IMG/VR virus record: IMGVR_UViG_3300021379_001127
Coordinates: 1-34,130 of that record
Length of the DNA stretch: 34,130 nucleotides
Reading direction: 5' to 3' (one strand)
From: a virus
Positions 13,399 to 21,483 of this stretch are shown here, one piece after another; positions within the stretch are counted from its first letter, which is position 1, and the number at the start of each line of letters is the position of its first letter. The notes beneath the pieces are model-generated. The model was not told the DNA's origin. It saw only the letters and a list, made by a program, of their open reading frames with translations, and did no database searches. The translations under genes were made by a program, and so were the position numbers.

Positions 13399-16080
13399 TT
13401 ATTCTGGGATCTCCGTTAATGTAAAGCTAATTGATGGACTAGATCCATTGAAATTAGGATTAATTGTTTTGCCTGTAATAATATACTGTGCGTTTTTAAC
13501 CTTGTTTGGAATACCATTTACAGTATTGCCTATCACAACCTGCTCTCCTAGTTCCCAATCGTATGTTTCTGGTAAAATGGTATTTACTTTCACAATGGCT
13601 TTTGTTGATGTGTGCCATTTTACAAAATGCTGTAATAATTGCTCTGCTGTTCTTTGGTTTCTGATTGCATCCGCTTCAAAGATAAATTGTTTCTTTTCGC
13701 TATTGTTTAATCCCAAATAGCCAGAAGAAAGAGAACATCTAGAACGAAGATTAGGAGCATCATCTGTATAGAAAACAAGCGGATCCGTACTTTTAATCTC
13801 ATCTTCATTTATGCTCAAAATATTTAAAAATTGTTTATTTGCAGGGTTTCTTCTGAATTTAATAATAAATTCATTGTATAAATCTTCTCGATCTGTGAAG
13901 CTATAAGTAAGCTCTTGTAGATCAGTTTTAAGTTCAATCTGATTTAAGTTTAGTGTTCTATCTGGTGTTTCTTTGGCTTCCAAATCAAAGATTACTTCAT
14001 TGCCAAGATAATCGCTAAAAGATGCAATCCCATTATTTAAACAGAAATCTTTTGCGAATTGTCTCCATTTCGGCTCTTTTCCGTATAATGAAAGAGCATT
14101 TTTCCAATCACTTCTTGAAGTAGTATTATCAATGAAATTTGTAAAATTAAGTTCTTTTTCAAGGATATCACTAAATACAGAAGATGGCGATTCAATCAAA
14201 GCTCCATTTGTGCGGCCTAACCCCTTCCAATACCAAAGGCCATTTTCTGCAAATACTTTGATTCTTGCAGTTGCGTTAAAATAATTCCATTGCAAATAAG
14301 CAGGAAATTCATCGCCAGTTGTAGGACTTACACCATCATTATATCTATTTACAAAAGTTTGTAAAAGGATTCTCATCCCTTGTTTTATTTTATCTGTTGT
14401 ATCATATTGAGCTGCCAAATCGGCGCCAAAATTCCTAAAATCAAAGGTTTCATTTGGATCTACCCAATCTCGGTTAAACCTCTGCTCTAAAAGAATAGTG
14501 AAATCATCAATATTAAAAATCTTTACAAAATTATCATAATACGCATCAAAAGAATAATTTTGAGATCTATATCCTAGAAAAGAAAAGTCAACATCAAACC
14601 TCAAAACCTCACCAGTAAATCCAAAATCTTGGAAGTTCAATCTAAAAATAGAGGAGTTTCTTTTTATTAAACTATCTGCTTCATCTATATCTATTGAATC
14701 AACTCCTACCTTAAAAAAATTATTACTATTTAAAGAATCCTCTAAAACAGAATCATTATTTTTAAGTGTGTTTTCTAGAGATCCAGTAGCTAATTGTGTT
14801 CCTTGCTGTTCTGGAAATGGCCCACCTGGTAAGCCTTCAACTGGCAGATAATTCTCTTCATATGCCAAATCTTCGGGAATTAAAGGGATATCCACTATTG
14901 CTATGGCTTTTTGAATGTTTTTTTCTATTTCGTATAGTTCGCTTGTAGAAATATGAGATTCTAATTCTGAACCTTTCCAGCCTCTCGATGCAGCTCTATT
15001 GTTAGCACTATCAGATGGACTAACCCTGTTTCCATTTTTGAAAGGCTTCCACCAGGTGTGAAAAGCGACAGTTTCCCCATTTAACTGATATAACTTCTGG
15101 CCCTCAGTTGTTGGGAAATAGGTGTTTATTTCATTAGAAAATTCTGAGCCATTATCCCAGTCGTCAGATTCAGATGTGATATTCTTTTGAAGGTTCGCAG
15201 ATGCCTCGTCTGATTGAAAAGTCAATATATTGTTATCATTATTAACTGTTCTTTGGTTTGCAACTCTATAATCTAATTGTGAGATCTTATCATATAATCT
15301 AAGAGTGTTTACTTGCTCTATTGGCTGATTGTCTAGGAAAACTCTCGGAACATCACTAGAATCCCTCTCAAGCACCAATGGAGCTAAATCGCCATCCTGC
15401 GCCCAGTTACCATAGGTGATTGGTATAATTTGGCCTCTAGTTTTAAAGTCTGAATCTACCCCTGCCAAAGTTCCAAAAGCAGTATTAATTTTATCACTAA
15501 CTCCAAGAGCGCTGAAGCTAGTTTTTGAAGGTGTGAAGGTAATATTGTTAATAGTACCTGTAAAAATCCTATAAGAAAAGTCATCATTTGGATAACTAGA
15601 GCCGCCATAACTGTTTGGATCAGCAATCTGCACAGGATATACTTGTCCATCCTCATCTTTCCATTGTGAGGATATATTATCCCAAAACATACCAGGAACA
15701 TAGCCATTACAAATATATACTGTAATTTCGGCGCCATAAAAAACATTGAGATCGCCCCCATTAGCATCTGAAAGCTGATGGTAAATTAATTCTAAATTAT
15801 CAATGGAGAAGTTTACTTTTGGAATTTTAGCTATTGGATCATTTGAAATAATTCCACTAAAAGAATTATCTACGCTACCAATATCAAGGCCCCAATCAAC
15901 TACTGAAACATTAGTTGGTGCAGTTCCATAATAAGAAGAGTTGTTGATTGATGTGATTCTGAAAACATTAGTTTGTGATGGCAGTTGACCTTCTATATTA
16001 TTCCATTGTCCAGAAGGTTTTTTAACCTTGACCATATAATAAAGGTCTGAAAATTTATTTACTTGTCTTGATATTGTCAT
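13399..16080 (-). CDS. Large tail-tip / baseplate-hub type protein
   Basis: The start at 16080 is preferred: an ATG with GGAG 7 nt upstream, 4 codons inside a TTG-started longer frame. The 893-residue beta-rich protein has a C-terminal block DWELGEQVVIGN...AQYIITGKTINPN, typical of tail-tip/hub proteins that end in an OB-like domain. The N-terminal part (FSDLYYMVKVKKPSGQW, SFSALGVSDKI, PITYGNW) also suggests a structural tail protein. It sits at the distal end of the structural block. Placement after DUF1353 and a membrane protein is unusual. It could alternatively carry adsorption functions. No enzymatic motif is visible. Confidence 0.65.
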   Translation of the reverse strand: MTISRQVNKFSDLYYMVKVKKPSGQWNNIEGQLPSQTNVFRITSINNSSYYGTAPTNVSVVDWGLDIGSVDNSFSGIISNDPIAKIPKVNFSIDNLELIYHQLSDANGGDLNVFYGAEITVYICNGYVPGMFWDNISSQWKDEDGQVYPVQIADPNSYGGSSYPNDDFSYRIFTGTINNITFTPSKTSFSALGVSDKINTAFGTLAGVDSDFKTRGQIIPITYGNWAQDGDLAPLVLERDSSDVPRVFLDNQPIEQVNTLRLYDKISQLDYRVANQRTVNNDNNILTFQSDEASANLQKNITSESDDWDNGSEFSNEINTYFPTTEGQKLYQLNGETVAFHTWWKPFKNGNRVSPSDSANNRAASRGWKGSELESHISTSELYEIEKNIQKAIAIVDIPLIPEDLAYEENYLPVEGLPGGPFPEQQGTQLATGSLENTLKNNDSVLEDSLNSNNFFKVGVDSIDIDEADSLIKRNSSIFRLNFQDFGFTGEVLRFDVDFSFLGYRSQNYSFDAYYDNFVKIFNIDDFTILLEQRFNRDWVDPNETFDFRNFGADLAAQYDTTDKIKQGMRILLQTFVNRYNDGVSPTTGDEFPAYLQWNYFNATARIKVFAENGLWYWKGLGRTNGALIESPSSVFSDILEKELNFTNFIDNTTSRSDWKNALSLYGKEPKWRQFAKDFCLNNGIASFSDYLGNEVIFDLEAKETPDRTLNLNQIELKTDLQELTYSFTDREDLYNEFIIKFRRNPANKQFLNILSINEDEIKSTDPLVFYTDDAPNLRSRCSLSSGYLGLNNSEKKQFIFEADAIRNQRTAEQLLQHFVKWHTSTKAIVKVNTILPETYDWELGEQVVIGNTVNGIPNKVKNAQYIITGKTINPNFNGSSPSISFTLTEIPE

Positions 16081-16100
16081 AAAATGCTCCAAGTTATAAG

Positions 16101-16117
16101 TAAAAATAACTTGTTTT
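16101..16117 (-). promoter_or_regulatory. Copy of the intergenic AAAACAAGTTATTTTTA motif
   Basis: The minus strand reads AAAACAAGTTATTTTTA, about 20 nt before the ATG of the tail-tip gene. The same core appears at 31159-31174 and 24455-24470, and in diverged form at 16606-16623 and 9476-9490. It probably is a promoter or activator-bound element. Confidence 0.5.
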
Positions 16118-16649
16118 ACTCAAAGTTTCTTGACAAGGCGCCGAGCATTTTAGCCAAGCTCATCTCCATGTTATTTGACCGCTTTTGGAATTCTTTTACA
16201 TCTCCGATGATGTCTTCTAATATAGATTTTACTGTTGAAACGTCTCTCTCATTCAGTTCTATTTTGTGGGCATTATCTGTAACAAGTCTTTCTTGAGCCT
16301 CCAATTCAATAATCATTTTTTCCAACTCCTGCTCGAATTTATCCAACTGGTTTTTTTTATAGGCCACTTTGACTTCAATGTGATGAATATTTGTAATTGC
16401 ATCTTTGAGATCTCTTTTAATTTTTTCGAACTGCTCTCGATCTCCGCTTTGTTCTTTTTTGATGTTTTTATGTAGTCCATCAAGTTGTTTTTGTATATAC
16501 TTATGATATCCAAAGCCAAGAAGAAGAACGAAACCACCAAAGCCGCTTCCAAGTTTTTCCCAATGATCCATTCCGAATTTAACAATTGATATTGTATCCA
16601 CATAATAAAAAATAGCTTGTTTTATAATATAATTTTTGCATTTGCTCAA
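16116..16649 (-). CDS. Membrane-anchored coiled-coil protein
   Basis: The longest frame begins at a TTG at 16649 overlapping the DUF1353 stop. A better-defined alternative start is the ATG at 16571 (MDHWEKLG), because a promoter-like motif copy (16606-16623) falls in the extra codons. From that start the protein has a short hydrophobic segment (FGGFVLLLGFGYH) followed by about 120 residues of charged heptad-like helix. An N-terminal anchor plus a long coiled coil recalls inner-membrane spanins and some holin-associated proteins, but no lipoprotein partner was found. It could instead be a virion or tail-chaperone component. Its C-terminal codons carry a GGCGCC site. Confidence 0.6.
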   Translation of the reverse strand: MSKCKNYIIKQAIFYYVDTISIVKFGMDHWEKLGSGFGGFVLLLGFGYHKYIQKQLDGLHKNIKKEQSGDREQFEKIKRDLKDAITNIHHIEVKVAYKKNQLDKFEQELEKMIIELEAQERLVTDNAHKIELNERDVSTVKSILEDIIGDVKEFQKRSNNMEMSLAKMLGALSRNFE

Positions 16650-17224
16650 GCCTCTGGGAAAAACTTTTTATAGTCTTCCCAGGGATTATATTTAGTTTCT
16701 TGAGCAAATATAGTTTTACAATACCATAGATTTTTAGTATCAAAGTAGGCTTTTTTTCCTCCAAATCTGACTGCTCGATACATTGCTTTTCGGCGCCACC
16801 ATGAAATATCTAGCTGCTCCATAACTGTGTAAAATAATTCATCCGCTCTTTTTCTGCCTTTGTTGGATTTTCCAAGTATTAAACTTTGGTATAACCAGTC
16901 ATGCAATAAAGCAGCAAGCGCATATTTACCCATCGGTTTGCCGATAATAGCCTGCGCCCATTTTGGAATGGAAGCGCCATCCCATTGGAAGCCTTTTGGA
17001 ATTCTTACTACTCGACCATTAGGCAGAATAAAATCAATGATGGCAGTTGTATCATAAAGATAAAACCCTTCACTGTTTTTAGTTTCTGACTTTTGCCATG
17101 GCCTCTGCTTTTTTGGAAATGGAGATAAATTAAAGCCATGTGATACAAAAAAAGTAAATAGATCTACTTCTTTTATTCTAAATAATTTATTAGCTCTGTA
17201 TTCTTTTGGATTAAAATATTTCAT
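16646..17224 (-). CDS. DUF1353 family protein
   Basis: The 192-residue protein carries the DUF1353 signature: VVRIPKGFQWDGASIPKW, then ALAALLHDWLYQS, then RADELFYTVM and a late AMYRAVRFGG. The conserved His-Asp of LLHDWLY and the Trp-Asp of the first block suggest a possible active or metal site. The family is common in phage late regions near tail-fibre and lysis genes, but its biochemical role is not established to my knowledge. It starts in a TAATG junction with the fibre gene. Confidence 0.85.
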   Translation of the reverse strand: MKYFNPKEYRANKLFRIKEVDLFTFFVSHGFNLSPFPKKQRPWQKSETKNSEGFYLYDTTAIIDFILPNGRVVRIPKGFQWDGASIPKWAQAIIGKPMGKYALAALLHDWLYQSLILGKSNKGRKRADELFYTVMEQLDISWWRRKAMYRAVRFGGKKAYFDTKNLWYCKTIFAQETKYNPWEDYKKFFPEA

Positions 17225-18741
17225 TATCTTTCTTTAACTCTGTAAAAACTTGATCCCTCTAAAGTAACATCTGTTGCATCTGTATTATTTCTAACTTGGA
17301 TTTTTATATAATCGTTTTGATCTATCTGAGCAGAAGTCATAATGCTAAAAAGAGCCACATCTCTACCACCTACAAGTGAGATTACAGTTCTTGTTTGTAT
17401 AGTGTAATCTAAAGGTGTGAAAACTCCTGCTGAATTATCCCATTTGTTAAATCTAACTGATAAAGATTTATTTGCACTCCCTTCAATAACAAAAGAAGCA
17501 TCTATTTCAAAATCTCTTGGCGATATACCATTATGAGTTAATTCCCCTGCTGTGTTTCCTGTAAAATGCTGTAAATCACTACCTAAGAAAGTACCTTCAA
17601 GGTCAGTCCAAGTGTCCACTGCTGAAATAGTTGTTAATGCTTCGCTAATTACTGTGATTGTACCACCTACATAAGTATTCTGCACCCCCACGTTTCGCTT
17701 CCAATAACTAGCTAAATCATTTGCTGATATATTTGGAGTAATATTAGTATCTGTTGGATCTGTAACAAAATCTCTGGTTAAAATCATTTCTTGAAGCTGT
17801 AAAGTAGATGGATTTGTAAAGTTAGAAGGTGAAAAATCAAGTAATGGCTGCAAACTACCTAAATCTACGTTCATATCTGTTGCAAACCTTGAACCCATTG
17901 TAAAACCCGGGCCTGCTTTAAATAATGGTTCTGTTGTAGTATCACTCATTGATCGTACAATAGAGGTAGAAATACGATAGCCACCTATCCAAGTACCTGT
18001 CAAGGTAAGCGATGGAGAACCTGCAAATCTGCCTGTTCCTGTTTCTAAACCTTGACGATAGTTTGTAATTTCACCTAGTGAAGTGCAAGCAGTGTAATTT
18101 ACTCTCGCAAATTCAAAAGCATTAAACCCTGTTGCATCTGTTAAATCATAGACCTGCGAGTTAGTACCAGTTACTCTGATTTCGTAATCTGTACCTAATA
18201 TATTACCACTACCACCCACATCTGATATAAACATTGTATAATTATCCTCAGAAGAATATAGGGCCGAGAGATCAAAATTATAGCCTGTTAAAGTCATACC
18301 ACCTGCAGGGACAGTTATTTGAGTTGTTCCCATATCTATCTGGCCATCAATAAAGTATTCCTTATCTGAGTCAATAGTGCCACCTAATGTACTTTCTACA
18401 TTGTCCTGGCGAACTATTATAATATTATTAAGTCCACCAGAGCCATTGTTTATGAATGCAGTAGTAATATCTTTACCATAAATATATTTTTCGGCGCCAC
18501 TTGTCTGAGCTAAATATTGGCGATACATCGAGTTTATTTGATCTGCTGCGACTATTACTGTATCATCTAATAAGATAAAATCAATTGAGTTAATTCCATT
18601 CTTTTGATCTAGCGCAGTTTCATTTACAAATTCATCCGTTAATAAAGCTTCATCAACTAAAACAAATTGGCCTGCTGTATAAGCTACATTGTCGATGGTA
18701 ACATTTTTGTTAACCTTAAGTTTCTTAATAATAAAGCTCAT
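17224..18741 (-). CDS. Tail fibre / tailspike-like adhesin
   Basis: The 505-residue protein is rich in Thr, Ser, Asn, Gly and Asp with short beta-strand periodicity (repeated LTLTGTWIGG, NYDLTDATGFNAFEF-like stretches), as in trimeric beta-helix fibres. The N-terminus (FIIKKLKVNKNVTIDN) may attach to the tail. It shows no clear catalytic motif. Location after a first fibre gene and before DUF1353 supports receptor binding. Low sequence complexity and lack of recognisable family limit certainty. Confidence 0.6.
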   Translation of the reverse strand: MSFIIKKLKVNKNVTIDNVAYTAGQFVLVDEALLTDEFVNETALDQKNGINSIDFILLDDTVIVAADQINSMYRQYLAQTSGAEKYIYGKDITTAFINNGSGGLNNIIIVRQDNVESTLGGTIDSDKEYFIDGQIDMGTTQITVPAGGMTLTGYNFDLSALYSSEDNYTMFISDVGGSGNILGTDYEIRVTGTNSQVYDLTDATGFNAFEFARVNYTACTSLGEITNYRQGLETGTGRFAGSPSLTLTGTWIGGYRISTSIVRSMSDTTTEPLFKAGPGFTMGSRFATDMNVDLGSLQPLLDFSPSNFTNPSTLQLQEMILTRDFVTDPTDTNITPNISANDLASYWKRNVGVQNTYVGGTITVISEALTTISAVDTWTDLEGTFLGSDLQHFTGNTAGELTHNGISPRDFEIDASFVIEGSANKSLSVRFNKWDNSAGVFTPLDYTIQTRTVISLVGGRDVALFSIMTSAQIDQNDYIKIQVRNNTDATDVTLEGSSFYRVKER

Positions 18742-18755
18742 TTATTCCTCTATAC

Positions 18756-19019
18756 TTAATCTATTAGTTCTAATTTATCTGGATTCTCTGGGTTAAAAGA
18801 ATCACATAAAGTTTGAATATATTCCATAACCGAAGTGAAGCCATCTAAATCTACTTTTGCTAATTTATCAAAGCTAATATTTATAGTTTTGACAAATGCT
18901 ACTGCTACATCATCTTCATATTGTGAGTAGCTAATTTGAGCAGTTTTTTTATCATCGTTGAAGGTTACTTGGTAAGCTCCAACTGATACTGTTTTATTGA
19001 TTTCTTTGTTAAAAGCCAT
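18756..19019 (-). CDS. Small hypothetical protein between fibre genes
   Basis: The 87-residue product is beta-rich at the N-terminus (TVSVGAYQVTFNDDKKTAQISYSQYED) and ends in an acidic helix. An AGGAGATATAAAA site precedes the ATG. Lying between two fibre-type genes, it may be a fibre chaperone or a small virion protein. No family is recognised. Confidence 0.65.
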   Translation of the reverse strand: MAFNKEINKTVSVGAYQVTFNDDKKTAQISYSQYEDDVAVAFVKTINISFDKLAKVDLDGFTSVMEYIQTLCDSFNPENPDKLELID

Positions 19020-19030
19020 TTTTATATCTC

Positions 19031-21046
19031 CTATACGAAGGCTATTGTTTCTGTTACACCATTAGCTCTACATTTGAAAGTTCCACTTGTGGAATTATAC
19101 CAAATATCACCATCAGCAGGACTTGTAGGGTCTGAAGCTCTTGGCACAAGGTTTAAAACATCACCAATGTTTACACTGCCACTAAAATCTCCATCTGTTG
19201 CCCATACTTTTGACCATCTGCGAACACTTATACCTAATTCAGTATCATTATCCACTAAAGGTCTAAGAGCATCGTTTGATCCATCTAAACGAACACCCCA
19301 ACCTGTTTCGTCTTCAAGATCAACATAACTATTTGCGTAGAGTCTACGATTTGAACTTAAGAAAACAGAACCATTTACATCTAGATCACCATTAACAGTA
19401 GTATCACCTTCAATCTCTATTGCTCCACTTGTAGAGTCTCTCCAAATATCGCCTGTTATAGGTGACACATTATTATAGGAAGCTAGATTCACTACTTGTG
19501 AAGCATTTATATCGCCTTGAAAGGCTTGATCTGTACTAAAGTTATTATCTACATCTTTATAAGCTAGTTTACCACTTACACCACCTTCGTGTGCCTTTAT
19601 ATTTGTTCCATCGTACCAAATTTCACCATTAACAGACGAAACAGGACTTACAGTATTAAGTCTAATTGGAACATAAGACTTAATAAAATTTGAATACCAA
19701 TCAAGCACCTCTGTTGTGTAACTTCTTAATTGACCATATTCGCCATCTACTGTACTATCAATAAGTCTTATACTAGCACCACTTATTGAGTCTGATCTAT
19801 TTGTGATATATAAATACTCATCATTACCACCAGTACCATGGATACCTTTGTTAGTTCCTGTAAGGTTTAAACCACTTTCAAAATTGGAATTGGTTCCATC
19901 GTACCAAACATCACCACCACTAGCAGGTGAGTTAGTTGTTGTTCCTAAATTGAGAACATCACCTACATTCACATTACCTAAAACAGTTAAGGAGTCAGTA
20001 GTTTTATTATAAGTCAGTCCAGTATCACCACCAAATGAGCCACCATCGTTAAATTGCAATTGAGTATCTGAACCACTTGGAACTGTATTAACAATAGGAT
20101 TCTGAGGATCTGTATTATCTATGGTAACATTTGTTCCTGCTGCTACTGTATCGAGTTTATCGGCTGCTGAATTTTGCCACCAATCTTGAGCAGTTGTTAC
20201 TGTTACGCTTCCTGGGATCGCAGCTTTTAATAATTCATAAGTTAATGTACTTGATCCATTTACTGATCTGCTCACTTCTGGTGAGATAAAATCAAGATTA
20301 GTCACTTTCCAGGGAATATTAAGAGTATAATCAGAAGTATCGCCAAAAGCAATTACACCATTCAAAAAGAACATTCCTGTTAATGAGGAATCGGCGCCAC
20401 TTTTTAGATTAAAGGTAGCATTAACTGCATTTGAAGACCATTGGAAAGGCTCAGAAGTATTTGCCACAATTATAGAACATGATCCCCATACTTCGAAAGT
20501 TTGCGCATTTGTGAAGTTAAAGTCTTCTCTTGAAATCACAAGAAGCTTTGAATCGTACTCATCACTCAAAGCGATAGTAAGATCCGCAGTTGTTAATATT
20601 TCATAAACAGATTCAAATCCACTAGCTGTAACCGATGCAAGCACATAATCACCATTGGAATCAACTCGAACTACTTTGTTTGCATCTGATCCAGTTGGAG
20701 ATGGAACCGCTACATTTGTAACATTATTCAATGATAAAGTAGTTTTTAATGTAGTTGGATCTTGAAAACTATACTCTGTGGCATCTGATACTGGTACGCT
20801 ATCCGCAGTATTACCTAAAGCTGCTATTTGGCCACTTCCTACTGCTTTGGTCTCACCAGTATCAACACTATCAACAAATACGCTATACTTTCCAGTAGGG
20901 ATGCTATTCATAGAATACCAACCATTACCCACTTCTGTAAGAGTATAGATCATTGCATCTTTTCTTAATTCTACTAATGATCCTGTTAATGGATTTCCAG
21001 AAGAATCACTCACTAATAAACTAAATTTTTCATTTTGAATAGGCAT
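19031..21046 (-). CDS. Tail fibre protein with repeated GDIWY motif
   Basis: The 671-residue protein opens with a carboxypeptidase-regulatory/prealbumin-like beta-sandwich (FSLLVSDSSGNPLTGSLVEL...IPTGKYSVFV, residues ~6-60). The rest is fibrous and contains four copies of a motif running from a Leu/Asn start through Pro/Ser to G-(D/E)-(I/V)-W-(Y/R)-(D/N)-(G/S)-T (GGDVWYDGTN, NGEIWYDGTN, TGDIWRDSTSG, DGDIWYNSTSG). The last copy lies at the C-terminus. Such repeats occur in phage fibres and are probably trimer-forming turns. Likely role: host recognition. TAATG junction with the upstream gene. Confidence 0.75.
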   Translation of the reverse strand: MPIQNEKFSLLVSDSSGNPLTGSLVELRKDAMIYTLTEVGNGWYSMNSIPTGKYSVFVDSVDTGETKAVGSGQIAALGNTADSVPVSDATEYSFQDPTTLKTTLSLNNVTNVAVPSPTGSDANKVVRVDSNGDYVLASVTASGFESVYEILTTADLTIALSDEYDSKLLVISREDFNFTNAQTFEVWGSCSIIVANTSEPFQWSSNAVNATFNLKSGADSSLTGMFFLNGVIAFGDTSDYTLNIPWKVTNLDFISPEVSRSVNGSSTLTYELLKAAIPGSVTVTTAQDWWQNSAADKLDTVAAGTNVTIDNTDPQNPIVNTVPSGSDTQLQFNDGGSFGGDTGLTYNKTTDSLTVLGNVNVGDVLNLGTTTNSPASGGDVWYDGTNSNFESGLNLTGTNKGIHGTGGNDEYLYITNRSDSISGASIRLIDSTVDGEYGQLRSYTTEVLDWYSNFIKSYVPIRLNTVSPVSSVNGEIWYDGTNIKAHEGGVSGKLAYKDVDNNFSTDQAFQGDINASQVVNLASYNNVSPITGDIWRDSTSGAIEIEGDTTVNGDLDVNGSVFLSSNRRLYANSYVDLEDETGWGVRLDGSNDALRPLVDNDTELGISVRRWSKVWATDGDFSGSVNIGDVLNLVPRASDPTSPADGDIWYNSTSGTFKCRANGVTETIAFV

Positions 21047-21483
21047 TAAGATACCACCCCTTCATGATCTACGTTCGCCACTGTTGGATCAATTGCTTTA
21101 TAATAAGGTAAGCTAATGTTGAATTTATTAGCTTTTCCAATTGGTTTTATGATACTTTGAGTTGAAAGATCCCCATCAAACTCTGCATCTGTTAAAGTTA
21201 CTCCAATCCCTGCCCCTACATCATCGTAGGCTTCTGGAATGATATCAAACTTAAACCGAGAGAATCTAACTGTATTTGCTATAAAATCTCTAAAATTATC
21301 CGCTTCTGTCTTTGTGACGTATCTGATTTCAATCACTCCACGCAAAACAGATCTTGAATTATCAAATGTAAATGTATTACCTGCTGCACTTCTTTGGCTC
21401 TTTTGATTGATCCTTTCAATCCAAAATTGAGAAGTATGCTCGATACCTTTATCAATTGTCAATGTTCCGAATGTAATCGCCAT
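21046..21483 (-). CDS. Distal-tail-like / minor tail protein
   Basis: The 145-residue protein follows the tape measure gene with a TAATG junction, the position of distal tail or minor tail proteins in siphophages. It has a strand-rich core (SRSVLRGVIEIRYVTKTEADNFRDFIAN, FSRFKFDIIPEAY) where a protein of this kind would form the tail-end ring. I cannot match it to a named family with confidence. Confidence 0.6.
   Translation of the reverse strand: MAITFGTLTIDKGIEHTSQFWIERINQKSQRSAAGNTFTFDNSRSVLRGVIEIRYVTKTEADNFRDFIANTVRFSRFKFDIIPEAYDDVGAGIGVTLTDAEFDGDLSTQSIIKPIGKANKFNISLPYYKAIDPTVANVDHEGVVS

Noticed and set aside
15456-15767. 103-codon minus-strand ORF within the tail-tip gene
   Set aside because: Shadow frame inside a longer, compositionally convincing structural gene, with no SD.
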